This document shows positions 30,001 through 37,896 of a DNA stretch of 64,000 nt, piece after piece. Within the stretch, counting starts at the first letter, position 1. Each line of letters opens with the position of its first letter. The stretch is taken from positions 1 through 64,000 of the forward strand of contig ONPN01000017.1 of assembly GCA_900319695.1 (NCBI GenBank), in the 5' to 3' direction. Both the position numbers and the translations under genes were made by a program. The stretch is from an uncultured Eubacteriales bacterium (GTDB lineage: Bacteria > Bacillota > Clostridia > Oscillospirales > Oscillospiraceae). The notes beneath the pieces are model-generated. The model ran no database searches. It saw nothing but the letters and a program-made list of their open reading frames with translations, and was not told the origin of the DNA.

Positions 30001-30031
30001 AGCCCTGAATTTCGAGTGCTTTTAAGTACAA
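27014..30031 (-). CDS. smc: Chromosome condensation protein SMC, with short arms
   Basis: 1005 residues. Walker A is GPNGSGKSNISDAI (residue 31 on), the signature is MSGGEMAFVAIAL instead of the usual LSGGERALTAIAL, and Walker B is FCVMDEIEAALDDANV. The hinge lies around residues 415-575. By comparison with the ~1190-residue family, each arm is about 85 residues shorter, on both sides of the hinge. TTG at 30031 is the start, six bases after GAGGT. SMC entraps DNA with ScpA/ScpB. Located between the radical SAM gene and ftsY as in other Clostridia. Confidence 0.95.
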   Translation of the reverse strand: MYLKALEIQGFKSFADKTRLSFEKDITAIVGPNGSGKSNISDAILWVMGEQRSKALRGSKMEDVIFGGTEKRGALGYAQVSLIIDNSAHIFDSDQSEIMLTRRYYRSGESEYFINKEAVRLKDINALLMDTGLGRDGYSIIGQGRIAEIVSSRSTDRRDVFEEAAGISRFRYRKEEAERKLEKTEENLLRLNDKIEELEMQVGPLKKQAEVAKQYLVLRDELRVQEISLWMASLDRVRQQNEAVQLEFEQVNLELEKARAGLEGLYASSESIRERMQRKDIETDQARERLSAAEAEGAKCESFAAVLQADKKSTEENLARMLNDIAEQENRVREVSRNIEQAAGKLTELDRGLEELREAEMRNRNALDGARMKVKSREGSLELLTEKVNRLSVDGRTMDSRIRMLDDMQRDFEGYSKAVKGVMRESSRGNLKGIHAPVANLIRTDDEFALALETALGASAQNIVTDTMNDGRAAIEYLKRTDGGRATFLALDTVRGRVMDNPPARDPGFVGVASELVQCDARYSGIVNELLGRTVVAEALPDAIRMSKNNQNRLRIVTLDGQLISPGGAMTGGSSVRGSGILSRANELEKLRAQREKMREDEKKSAQELERAKAELASVRLTLDQCQEEQSELRSKISSLEAEKRATLTGSAQMKLLLESLTGDTMERQKTLDAFRERIADFERRIGEREEELRGIREKAESIRKEIAEISKSKLELEGKRTRADKEAQQRNAEILDLERRSARVEQKKLAADMEEKQLLDKLWENYELSHTAALAVRQPVESIPKASKSVSELRSKINALGTPNIGAIEEYERVNTRYEFLAEQRDDVDKAKAELVGIIKDITGQMEAVFVERFKEIDERFRETFLELFGGGKAALRLEDENDVLNCGIEIKVQPPGKALSNISLMSGGEMAFVAIALYFAILKVRPTPFCVMDEIEAALDDANVNRYAAYMRKMSAKTQFLVITHRRGTMEEADMLYGVTMQEKGVSSVLELDLETAQKTVEV

Positions 30032-30089
30032 GTCGATGACCTCTGTATCGTATTTGCAAACAAACTAATATGTTATACCCCATAACGCT

Positions 30090-31106
30090 TCATTTTTCAA
30101 TGGAAACCCCAAGGATTTCGCCGCTTTCCGCGGGATTTTCCCGCACCCGCAGCCCGGCAAGCCGAAACTCCTCCGTAAGCCGGCGGAGGTTTTCGCGCTT
30201 CTGGCCGGTCATCTGGGAGGTTTTGCCCCTGCCCACCGTGATGGTGACGCGGCTGCCGGGGACTGCGGTCTGCAAAAGCGCGCGCGCCTTATTGAGCAGG
30301 ACGCGGCTTTTGACCAGCTCGCCCAGGGCCGGGTGGTAGGCCCCGGCGACGGCCGCGCCGCCGGAGAGTTCCTCGGTCGGGTTGAGGCCGAGGCGGATGA
30401 TCGGGATTCCCGCCGCCTCAAAGAGCGGCGCGATCATGGCGCAGACGCGCACCGCGTCCTCCACCGTGTGCTCCCGGTACGCCCCGCTCCGCCACATGTC
30501 GTACAGCGGGGTATCCTTCACGATGACCGTCGGGTAGACGCGCACGCCGTCGGGTTTTAAGGCGATGAGCCGCCGCGCGGTCTCGACGTCCTTCTCGTCG
30601 TCCGAGCCGGGCAGGCCGGTCATCATCTGCAAAATCAGCTCAAAGCCCGCCGTCCTGACGAGCGCCGACGCCCGCTCCACATCCGCCGCCGTGTGGCCGC
30701 GGCCGCTCTGGCGCAGCACCCCGTCGTCCATGGACTGGGCGCCGAGCTCGACGGTCCCGACCCCATAGCGGCGCAGGCGCGCGAGCACCGCGTCGTCGAT
30801 GGCGTCCGGGCGGGTGGAGAGGCGGATCGCGTCGATCTCGCCGCGGTCCAGCGCCTCCTTTGCCGCACTCAGCAGGGCCTCCTGCTCTTTTTCCGGGATG
30901 GCGGTGAAGCTGCCCCCATAAAACGCCAGCTGCCGCTTTCCTCCCTGGGGGAGAAAGGCGGCTGACTGCGTTGTCAGGTTTTTTACGTCCTCGGGCTTCG
31001 CCGGGCTCTGCGCGCCGGAGATGCGGCGCTGGTTGCAGAAGACGCAGGCGTGCATGCAGCCGAGGTGCGGCACGAAGACCGGCAGGATCTGCGCCCGGGC
31101 GCTCAT
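30090..31106 (-). CDS. Elp3-like radical SAM protein
   Basis: 338 residues. The radical SAM cluster motif is CMHACVFCNQRRISG (Cys-x3-Cys-x2-Cys) near residue 17, followed by FYGGSFTAIP, the STRPDAI strand, ELGAQSMDD and a QMMTGLPGSD loop. It resembles the Elp3/COG1243 group but lacks an acetyltransferase domain, ending after a basic C-terminal region with RVTITVGRGKTSQ. In Clostridia this gene regularly lies between rnc and smc. The start at 31106 overlaps the rnc stop (ATGA). A tRNA-modifying role is plausible but not demonstrated. Confidence 0.9.
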   Translation of the reverse strand: MSARAQILPVFVPHLGCMHACVFCNQRRISGAQSPAKPEDVKNLTTQSAAFLPQGGKRQLAFYGGSFTAIPEKEQEALLSAAKEALDRGEIDAIRLSTRPDAIDDAVLARLRRYGVGTVELGAQSMDDGVLRQSGRGHTAADVERASALVRTAGFELILQMMTGLPGSDDEKDVETARRLIALKPDGVRVYPTVIVKDTPLYDMWRSGAYREHTVEDAVRVCAMIAPLFEAAGIPIIRLGLNPTEELSGGAAVAGAYHPALGELVKSRVLLNKARALLQTAVPGSRVTITVGRGKTSQMTGQKRENLRRLTEEFRLAGLRVRENPAESGEILGVSIEK

Positions 31107-31777
31107 TCGCGGTAGCTCTCCAGCGCTCTGGCCGCCGCCATCTGCTCGGCCTCCTTCTTGGTCTTGCCGCTGCCGCGGCCGGAGACCGCGCCGTTTATCA
31201 GCACCTCGAAGGTGAAGGTCTTGTCGTGGTCGGGGCCGGTCTCCTCCACCAGATCATAGGCGATGACCTGGTTGCTCTTGCGCTGTACCAGCTCCTGCAG
31301 GCGGGTCTTGTAGTCGGCGCTGCGGTGGCTGTCGTCAAAGGCCGCATCCCGCAGCACGCGCGCGAGGATGAAGCGCCGCGCCTCCTCCATGCCGCTGTCC
31401 AGATAGATGGCCGCGATGATGGCCTCCACCATGTCCGCGAGGATGGAGGGCCGCTCGCGCCCGCCGGTGTGCTCCTCGCCCCGGCCCAGGCGCATATAGC
31501 TGCCGAGGCCCAGCTCGAGGGCTGTTTTATGTAAACTTGCCTCACACACCAGCTCCGCCCGCATCCGGGTCATGCGGCCCTCGGGCAGGGGCGGCTCGTG
31601 CGTGAAGAGGAACTCCGCCGTCACAAGGCCGAGGATGGAGTCGCCCAGGAACTCCTGGCGCTCGTAGCTCTGGGCCTCGCCGTGGCGCTCGTTTGCGTAG
31701 GAGCTGTGCGTCAGCGCCGTGACCAGCAGCTCACGGTTGTGAAAGCGGTATCCGATTTTTTCTTCCAGTTTATCCAT
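31103..31777 (-). CDS. rnc: Ribonuclease III
   Basis: 224 residues. The catalytic domain has the ERQEFLGDSILGLV signature and the second metal-binding segment DMVEAIIAAIYLDSG. A double-stranded RNA-binding domain follows (DYKTRLQELVQ to GKTKKEAEQMAAARALES). It processes rRNA and mRNA duplexes. The start at 31777 (MDKLEEKIGYRF) uses AAGGAGCAGTAT as ribosome binding site, which lies inside the terminal repeat of the palindromic element upstream. acpP, usually just before rnc, is absent. Confidence 0.97.
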   Translation of the reverse strand: MDKLEEKIGYRFHNRELLVTALTHSSYANERHGEAQSYERQEFLGDSILGLVTAEFLFTHEPPLPEGRMTRMRAELVCEASLHKTALELGLGSYMRLGRGEEHTGGRERPSILADMVEAIIAAIYLDSGMEEARRFILARVLRDAAFDDSHRSADYKTRLQELVQRKSNQVIAYDLVEETGPDHDKTFTFEVLINGAVSGRGSGKTKKEAEQMAAARALESYRE

Positions 31778-31780
31778 ATA

Positions 31781-31937
31781 CTGCTCCTTAATAGAAATCT
31801 GACAGGTCTTCCGGCAAAATTCAAGCCATACTGCGTTAGCTTTCTTGACCATATATGTCCATTATGCTCTGCGAAAGCTGCCTTGTCTGACTTGAATTTT
31901 GCTCGAAATCCCAAGTCAGCTTCCTATCAAGGAGCAG
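31781..31937. mobile_element. Palindromic MITE-like element between plsX and rnc
   Basis: 157 bp, palindromic over most of its length: CTGCTCCTTAATAG at the left, CTATCAAGGAGCAG at the right, with matching inner blocks GCAAAATTCAAG/CTTGAATTTTGC and AGCTTTC/GAAAGCT. A TA dinucleotide flanks each end (31779-31780 and 31938-31939), as with IS630/mariner-type insertion. Each end carries an outward-facing AAGGAG. It fills the whole plsX-rnc gap. Confidence 0.75.
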
Positions 31938-31939
31938 TA

Positions 31940-32947
31940 TCAGCTCTCTGCTTTCAGCTTCATGTATTCGATGTTGTTCTCGATGTCCGCCACCACGCCG
32001 GCGTTGACGAAGGCGACGGCCTGGCGGATCGCCGCGAAGAAGGCCGCCTCCTTCGAGGAGCCGTGGGCCTTGATGACGGGCTTGGAGATGCCGACGAAGG
32101 CGGTGCCGCCGACCTCGTTGACGTCCATGGATTTCTTCATGGCCTTGAGGTCGTTTTTCAAAACCGCAGCGGCCAGCTTGTTGACGGTGCTCTTGTAGAA
32201 CACGCCCTTGAGCGCGTTCATCATAAAGCTGATCGCGCCCTCGGTGCCCTTGAGCAGGACGTTTCCCGTAAAGCCGTCGGTCACCACCACATCCGCCGCG
32301 CCCGCGAAGACGCCGGTGCCCTCGACGTTGCCGACGAAGTTGATGCGGCCCTCGTCCCCGGCCTGCTTTAAGAGCGCGAAGGCCTGGTGCTGGAGCTCGC
32401 CGCCCTTGGTGTCCTCGGTGCCGACGTTCAGAAGCCCAACGCGGGGGCTCTCGCAGCCCATCATCTTCTTCGCGTAGAAGCTGCCCATATAGGCAAACTG
32501 CAGGAGGTATTCGGGCGTGCAATCGACGTTTGCGCCGCAGTCGATGAGCATGATGCCGTGCTCGCCCGCGGGCAGGACCGGGGCCATGGCCGCGCGGCGT
32601 ATGCCCTTGATGCGCTTGACGATCAGCGTCGCGCCGGTCAGCAGCGCGCCGGTGGAGCCGGCGGAGACCACCGCGTCGCCCTTCCCGTCGCGCAGGAGGT
32701 TGAGGGCGACGGTCATGGAGGAGTCCTTCTTACGCCTTGTGGCGGTGCTGGGGTCGTCCTCCATCGTGACCACCTCGCGGGCGTCCACGATCTCGACGCC
32801 GTTCTCGCCGCCCAGGCAGGCGCGGATGTCCTCCTCCCTGCCCACCAGCGTGAGCTCCACGCCCAGCTCCTTCTTCGCGCGCAGGGCGCCCTTGACGATT
32901 TCACCGGGGGCGTTGTCGCCGCCCATGGCGTCAATGATGATCCTCAA
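31940..32947 (-). CDS. plsX: Phosphate acyltransferase PlsX
   Basis: 335 residues, from acyl-ACP to acyl-phosphate in phospholipid synthesis. Conserved segments: IIIDAMGGDNAPGEIVKGA at the N-terminus, SAGSTGALLTGA, PVLPAGEHGIMLIDCGAN, LLNVGTEDTKG and VVTDGFTGNVLLK. TTG at 32947 is the start: AGGAGG lies nine bases upstream and it gives the family N-terminus. It overlaps the trmFO stop by 17 nt. The stop codon TGA (31942-31940) touches the right end of the palindromic element. Confidence 0.96.
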   Translation of the reverse strand: MRIIIDAMGGDNAPGEIVKGALRAKKELGVELTLVGREEDIRACLGGENGVEIVDAREVVTMEDDPSTATRRKKDSSMTVALNLLRDGKGDAVVSAGSTGALLTGATLIVKRIKGIRRAAMAPVLPAGEHGIMLIDCGANVDCTPEYLLQFAYMGSFYAKKMMGCESPRVGLLNVGTEDTKGGELQHQAFALLKQAGDEGRINFVGNVEGTGVFAGAADVVVTDGFTGNVLLKGTEGAISFMMNALKGVFYKSTVNKLAAAVLKNDLKAMKKSMDVNEVGGTAFVGISKPVIKAHGSSKEAAFFAAIRQAVAFVNAGVVADIENNIEYMKLKAES

Positions 32948-34256
32948 TGCGGAAAACCTCCTTCTGCTTGAGAGTTTCGATGATCTCAAGCGAACGCTTT
33001 GAAATCTCGGCGTTCTTGTTTCTCTTGCCCTTGACCCGGCGGTCCAGGGGGGTGATGATGCCGAAGTTTATGTTCATCGGCTGGAAGTCCCCGACGCTGC
33101 CGCCGGAGATGTAGAGGCCCAGCGCGCCGATGGCCGTCTCCTGCGGGAAATCGACCGGCGCGAGTCCCAGCGTTCTGGCCGCCGTCTCGATGCCGACCAG
33201 CATCCCGGAGGCCGCCGACTCGACATAGCCCTCAACGCCGGTCATCTGTCCGGCAAAGCTGAGGCGCGGATCGGACTTGAGGCGGTAGTAGCGGTCAAGC
33301 AGCTTCGGGCTGTTCAAGTAGGTGTTGCGGTGCATGACGCCATAGCGCACAAACTCCGCGTTTTTTAGGGCTGGGATCATGGAGAAGACGCGCTTCTGCT
33401 CGCCCCAGGTCAGATGCGTCTGGAAGCCGACGAGGTTGTAGAGCGTCCCGTCCGCGTTGTCGCGCCGGAGCTGGACGACCGCGTAGTTGCTCTTCCCCGT
33501 GCGGGGATCGACCAGGCCCACGGGCTTGAGCGGCCCGTAGCGCAGGGTGTCCTCTCCCCTTCTGGCCATGACCTCGACCGGCATGCAGCCCTCGAAGACG
33601 CCGCCGTCGTCAAAGCCGTGAACCTCGGCCTCCTTGGCGGAGACCAGCTCCCGCACAAAGGCGAGGTATTCGTCCCTGTCCATCGGGCAGTTTACATAAT
33701 CCGCTGTTCCCTTGTTGTAGCGGGAGGCGAAGAAGGCGCTATCCATGTCCACGCTCTCGAGGGTGACGATGGGGGCCACCGCGTCGTAAAAGTGCAGGTC
33801 GGATTCCGGGCAGAGGGCCGCGATTTTTTCGGCGATGGCGTCGCTTGAAAGCGGCCCGGTCGCGATCACGACCTCGCCCTCCGGGATCTTGGTCGCCTCT
33901 TCATGCACGATCTCGATATGCGGCTGGGCCTCCAGCCTCTCGGTGATGGTTCTGGCAAAGCCCACGCGGTCGACGGCGAGCGCCCCGCCCGCGGCCACGC
34001 GGTTTAAGTCGGCGCTTTCCATGATGAGCGAGCCCATGGCCCGCATCTCCGCTTTGAGCAGGCCGACGGCGTTTGAAAGCTCGTCGCTTCTCAGAGAGTT
34101 GGAGCAGACCAGCTCCCCGAAATACGGGGAGGAGTGGGCGGGCGTCATTTTGTGGGGCTTCATGTCGACAAGGCGGACTTTGATCCCGCGTCTCGCGAGC
34201 TGCCAGGCGCACTCGCTTCCGGCGAGACCCGCGCCCAGAACGGTGATTTGCTTCAT
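32931..34256 (-). CDS. trmFO: tRNA m5U54 methyltransferase TrmFO (folate-dependent)
   Basis: 441 residues. The FAD-binding motif GAGLAGSECAWQLARRG is at the N-terminus, followed by VRLVDMKPHKMTPAHSSPYFGELVCSNS, which carries the conserved Cys of the active site, and the C-terminal GALGLYISGG and NINFGIITPLD. It uses methylenetetrahydrofolate to methylate U54 of tRNA. It follows topA by three bases, in the standard dprA-topA-trmFO order. Confidence 0.98.
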   Translation of the reverse strand: MKQITVLGAGLAGSECAWQLARRGIKVRLVDMKPHKMTPAHSSPYFGELVCSNSLRSDELSNAVGLLKAEMRAMGSLIMESADLNRVAAGGALAVDRVGFARTITERLEAQPHIEIVHEEATKIPEGEVVIATGPLSSDAIAEKIAALCPESDLHFYDAVAPIVTLESVDMDSAFFASRYNKGTADYVNCPMDRDEYLAFVRELVSAKEAEVHGFDDGGVFEGCMPVEVMARRGEDTLRYGPLKPVGLVDPRTGKSNYAVVQLRRDNADGTLYNLVGFQTHLTWGEQKRVFSMIPALKNAEFVRYGVMHRNTYLNSPKLLDRYYRLKSDPRLSFAGQMTGVEGYVESAASGMLVGIETAARTLGLAPVDFPQETAIGALGLYISGGSVGDFQPMNINFGIITPLDRRVKGKRNKNAEISKRSLEIIETLKQKEVFRIEDHH

Positions 34257-34259
34257 GGC

Positions 34260-36548
34260 TTATTCCTCTGCCGCGTCGGCCTTTTTGGCCCGGCTCGTCT
34301 TCTTTGCGGCGGGCTTTTTGGCCGTGGTCTTCGCGGCGGTCTTCTTTGCGGCGGCCTTTTTCGCAGTCTTCTCAGCCTCCGCCTCGGCCTTCTTTTCGGC
34401 CTTTTTGGCCTCGGCCTCGGCCTTTTCCTCGGGGGTCTTTTTCTTATAGCCGCGCTTGTCCTCGGGGACAAAGTTCGGGCAGTTTTCGTTGATGCAGAAG
34501 CTCTTCTGCAGGCCCCTGCCGCTGTGCTTGAACATGGTCTTGCCGCAGGCGGGGCAGAAATCCTTGGTGGGCACGTCCCAGGTGATGAAGCCGCAGTCGG
34601 TTCCGCGCTCGCAGGCGTAGAAGACATAGCCCTTCTTGGAGGTGCGCTTGAGGATGCGGCCGCCGCACTTGGGGCATTTGCCCGGCATCTCGATGACGAT
34701 GGGCTTGGTGAAGGTGCACTCCGGGAAGCCGGGGCAGGCCAGGAAGTGGCCGAAGCGGCCCTTCTTGACCACCATCTGGCGGCCGCAGACCTCGCAGAAC
34801 TCGTCGCTCAGCACGTCCGGCACCTTGAGGCGCACCCCGTCCAGGGCCTCCTCGGCCTCGTGCAGCTCCTTGCTGAAATCGCCGTAGAAGTTTTTGAGCA
34901 CGGAGCGCCACTCGGCCTTGCCGCTCTCGATCTCGTCAAGCTCGGCCTCCATCTGGTTGGTGAACTTGAGGTCCACAATGTCGGCAAAGCGCTCCTTCAT
35001 AAGGCCCGTGACCACTCTTCCGAGCGGGGTGGGTTTGAGGTACTTGCCCTCTTTGATGACATAGTCTCGCGCAGTGATGGCGGAGATGGTCGGCGCGTAG
35101 GTCGACGGGCGGCCGATGCCCTTTTCCTCCATGGCGCGGATGAGCGTCGCCTCGGAATAGCGGGCGGGCGGCTGGGTAAACTGCTGCTCGCTCAGGAGCT
35201 TTTCGAGCCTGAGCCGCTGGCCCTCGCTGAGCGTGGGCAGGGGGTTTGCCAGCTCCGCCGACTCCTCGTCCTTCGACTCCTCATACACGGCGGTGTAGCC
35301 CTTGAACTTGAGCTCGGAGTAGTTGGCGCGGAAGCTGTAGCCCGCGGCCCCGATCTCGACGGAGACGTTATCATAGACGGCGTTGGCCATCTGGCAGGCG
35401 GTGAAGCGGCCCCAGATCAGGCGGTAGAGGCGGTACTGCTCCTGCGTCAGATCCTTGCGCACAAGCTCCGGCGTGAGCGTCACGTCGGTGGGGCGTATGG
35501 CCTCGTGCGCGTCCTGGGCTCCGGCCTTGGTCTTGAAGTGGCGGGGCTTGCCGGGGTAGTAGGCCGCGCCGTAGTGATCGACGATATAGTCCCTGGCCGC
35601 GGCGAGGGCCTCCTCGCTCAGTCTCAGGGAGTCGGTACGCATGTAGGTGATGAGACCGATGCTGCCGTGGCCGCTGATCTCCACGCCCTCATAGAGCTGC
35701 TGGGCGATGGACATGGTGCGCCGCGGCGTCATGCTCAGTCGCCTTGACGCCTCCTGCTGGAGGGTGGAGGTGATGAAGGGGGGCGCGGGGGATTTCTGCT
35801 TCTCGCCGCGCTTGACGGCGTCCACGGTGAAAGGCGCGTCCTTAACGGCGTCGATCACCGCGTCGACCTCGTCCTTCGAGCGGAGCTCCTGCTTCTTGTC
35901 GCCCTTGCCGTGGAAGCGGGCGGTGAAGGCGGAGCTCTCCTCCCCGCAGTTGAGGCGCGCGTCCAGAAGCCAGTACTCCTGGGGCGTAAAGCCCTCGATC
36001 TCCTCTTCCCTGTCCACCACCATGCGCGTGGCGACGGACTGGACGCGCCCGGCGCTCAGGCCCTTCTTGACCTTCTTCCACAGCAGGGGAGAGAGCTCAT
36101 AGCCCACGATGCGATCCAGGATGCGGCGCGCCTGCTGGGCGTCCACCAGATCCTGGTCGATGCTGCGGGGGTTCCGGATGCTCTCGGTGACGACCTTCTT
36201 CGTGATCTCATTGAAGGTCACGCGCTTGGCCTTGCTGTCGTCCAGCTCCAAAAGCTCCTTTAAGTGCCAGGAGATGGCCTCGCCCTCGCGGTCAGGGTCA
36301 GTGGCGAGAAAGACGGTTCCGGCCTCTTTGGCCTCTTTCTTGAGCTCGCTGATGAGCTCCTTCTTGTCCCGCACGGGGATATACTGCGGCTCAAAGCCGT
36401 GCTCTATGTCGACGCCCATCTTGCTCTTGGGCAGATCTCTCAGATGTCCCATGGACGCGGTCACCTTGTAGCCGCTGCCCAGGTATTTTTCGATCGTCTT
36501 CGCCTTGGCGGGCGACTCCACGATCACCAGATCCTTTGCTTTTGCCAT
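34260..36548 (-). CDS. topA: DNA topoisomerase I with three zinc ribbons and a basic tail
   Basis: 762 residues. The Toprim domain starts IVESPAKAKTIEKYLG and contains DPDREGEAISWH; the catalytic Tyr is in GLITYMRTDSLR. Three C-terminal Cys4 ribbons follow: CEVCG...CPGFPEC, CPKCG...CERGTDC, and CPACG...CINENC. The last 55 residues are Lys/Ala/Glu-rich (AAKKTAAKTTAKKPAAKK type), like a histone H1 tail, and probably add non-specific DNA binding. The start at 36548 (MAKAKDLVIVESPAK) matches the family; the ribosome binding site GTGAGGAAACCGGC is acceptable. It lies ten bases after dprA. Confidence 0.97.
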   Translation of the reverse strand: MAKAKDLVIVESPAKAKTIEKYLGSGYKVTASMGHLRDLPKSKMGVDIEHGFEPQYIPVRDKKELISELKKEAKEAGTVFLATDPDREGEAISWHLKELLELDDSKAKRVTFNEITKKVVTESIRNPRSIDQDLVDAQQARRILDRIVGYELSPLLWKKVKKGLSAGRVQSVATRMVVDREEEIEGFTPQEYWLLDARLNCGEESSAFTARFHGKGDKKQELRSKDEVDAVIDAVKDAPFTVDAVKRGEKQKSPAPPFITSTLQQEASRRLSMTPRRTMSIAQQLYEGVEISGHGSIGLITYMRTDSLRLSEEALAAARDYIVDHYGAAYYPGKPRHFKTKAGAQDAHEAIRPTDVTLTPELVRKDLTQEQYRLYRLIWGRFTACQMANAVYDNVSVEIGAAGYSFRANYSELKFKGYTAVYEESKDEESAELANPLPTLSEGQRLRLEKLLSEQQFTQPPARYSEATLIRAMEEKGIGRPSTYAPTISAITARDYVIKEGKYLKPTPLGRVVTGLMKERFADIVDLKFTNQMEAELDEIESGKAEWRSVLKNFYGDFSKELHEAEEALDGVRLKVPDVLSDEFCEVCGRQMVVKKGRFGHFLACPGFPECTFTKPIVIEMPGKCPKCGGRILKRTSKKGYVFYACERGTDCGFITWDVPTKDFCPACGKTMFKHSGRGLQKSFCINENCPNFVPEDKRGYKKKTPEEKAEAEAKKAEKKAEAEAEKTAKKAAAKKTAAKTTAKKPAAKKTSRAKKADAAEE

Positions 36549-36558
36549 GCCGGTTTCC

Positions 36559-37800
36559 TCACTTATGCGTAATGTTGAGAGCAACTCTTCTGCCGGCCGC
36601 GCGGCGGATATAGCCCTTGATCTCCAGGATCGTGAGCTGTGAGAGCACCTTGGCGGCGCCCATGCCGGTGGCCTCGATAATATCGTCAATATGCGTCTCG
36701 CCCCGGCCGATGGCCGTGACGATGGCGAGCTGATCCTCGCTCAGCCCCTTGAGCTGTTCATGCAAGTCAATATAGCCCGCGTTCTTTTCCTTGTCAATCT
36801 CTTTTTTTGTCAGTTTCTGGCGCTCGGCCCCTCTTTCCGTCTTCCGCGCGGGTCTTTTTTCCTCCGTTTTCGGCGCTTCCGGCTCCTCCGCCGGGGCGGG
36901 CGGGGCGTGCCTCTCCCCTCTCGGCGGATGGACGCGCTCGGGGTAGAGCGCCGCGAAATCCTCCATCACGTCCCAGCCGCTGGCGGCGGGGCGCGCCCCC
37001 TGCTTGAGAAGCGTCATGATCCCGGCGCTGTTCTCGGCGTCGGCGTTGCCGGGCACGGCGAAGATCTCCCGGCCCTGTTCCAGCGCCTCGCCGACGAAAA
37101 GGAGCGTGCCGCTCTTCTCGGGTGCCTCCACCACGCAGACCGCGTGGGAGAGACCGGAGGATATGCGGTTGCGCTCCCGGAAGAAGCGGTTCTGCGGCCT
37201 TGCGCCCGGCGGGTACTCCGTCACCAGCGCGCCGGAGGCCGTCACGTCCTCGCGCAGCTCGCCGTAAGCTCCGAAGGCGGTACCCAGCACGCCGATGCAG
37301 GCGCCGCCCGCGAGCAGGCAGCCCCGCGCCGCGGCCCGGTCGATGCCCTCGGTGAGACCGGAGACGACGATGCCGCCGCATTTGGCGATCTCATAGGCGA
37401 TGTCGCGCCCCATCTTGAGACCGTAGGGCGTGGCCCTTCTGGTGCCGATCACAGCGACGGAGGGGATGGCGTCCACGTCCGGCAGCCGCCCCCTGACATA
37501 GAGGGCGACCGGCGCGTCGAAGATGCTGCGCAGGCGCTTAGGATACGCCGCGTCGTCCGGGGTGAGGATTTGGATATTCTCCCGGCGGCAGGTTTCCAGG
37601 ATGCGGTCGGCCTCGCGCAGGTCTCGCTTTTCAAAGGCCTCGGCCTCGTTTGCCGACAGGCCCTGTATGGTCTCGAACTCCCCCGGCGGGGCGAGAAAGG
37701 CGCTCTCCGCGTCGCCGTAGCGCTCGACCAGCGCGGCGCGGGCACGGGAATTGGCAAAGCTCACGCTCGACAGCCACACCCAGTAGCGCAGAGACGACAT
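36559..37800 (-). CDS. dprA: DNA processing protein DprA
   Basis: 413 residues. An N-terminal SAM-like region is followed by a Rossmann-type DprA core with GTRRATPYGLKMG, VVSGLTEGIDRAAA, VTEYPPGARP and GREIFAVPG. A low-complexity Pro/Glu/Lys linker (about residues 290-335) leads to a winged-helix C-terminal domain (DIIEATGMGAAKVLSQLTILEIKGYIR; given in part). DprA loads RecA onto incoming single-stranded DNA. ATG at 37800 chosen, with AAGGAAGG eight bases upstream; a GTG three codons earlier is possible. Confidence 0.96.
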   Translation of the reverse strand: MSSLRYWVWLSSVSFANSRARAALVERYGDAESAFLAPPGEFETIQGLSANEAEAFEKRDLREADRILETCRRENIQILTPDDAAYPKRLRSIFDAPVALYVRGRLPDVDAIPSVAVIGTRRATPYGLKMGRDIAYEIAKCGGIVVSGLTEGIDRAAARGCLLAGGACIGVLGTAFGAYGELREDVTASGALVTEYPPGARPQNRFFRERNRISSGLSHAVCVVEAPEKSGTLLFVGEALEQGREIFAVPGNADAENSAGIMTLLKQGARPAASGWDVMEDFAALYPERVHPPRGERHAPPAPAEEPEAPKTEEKRPARKTERGAERQKLTKKEIDKEKNAGYIDLHEQLKGLSEDQLAIVTAIGRGETHIDDIIEATGMGAAKVLSQLTILEIKGYIRRAAGRRVALNITHK

Positions 37801-37831
37801 GGGGATCACCTTCCTTTCAAGCAGTTGGATG

Positions 37832-37894
37832 CCCTCTCAGTCACGGCGCTTGCAGGAGAAGCGCCGCGACAGCTCCCCCAGAGGGGGAGCCAAG
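37832..37894. repeat. GGCTCCCCC hairpin repeat before dprA
   Basis: CCTCTCAGTCACGGCGCTT followed by AAGCGCCGCGACAG and the CTCCCCCAGAGGGGGAG hairpin, ending GCCAAG. The same border CTCTCAGTCA...GACAGCTCCCCC occurs at 52319-52372. Confidence 0.7.
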
Positions 37895-37896
37895 TC

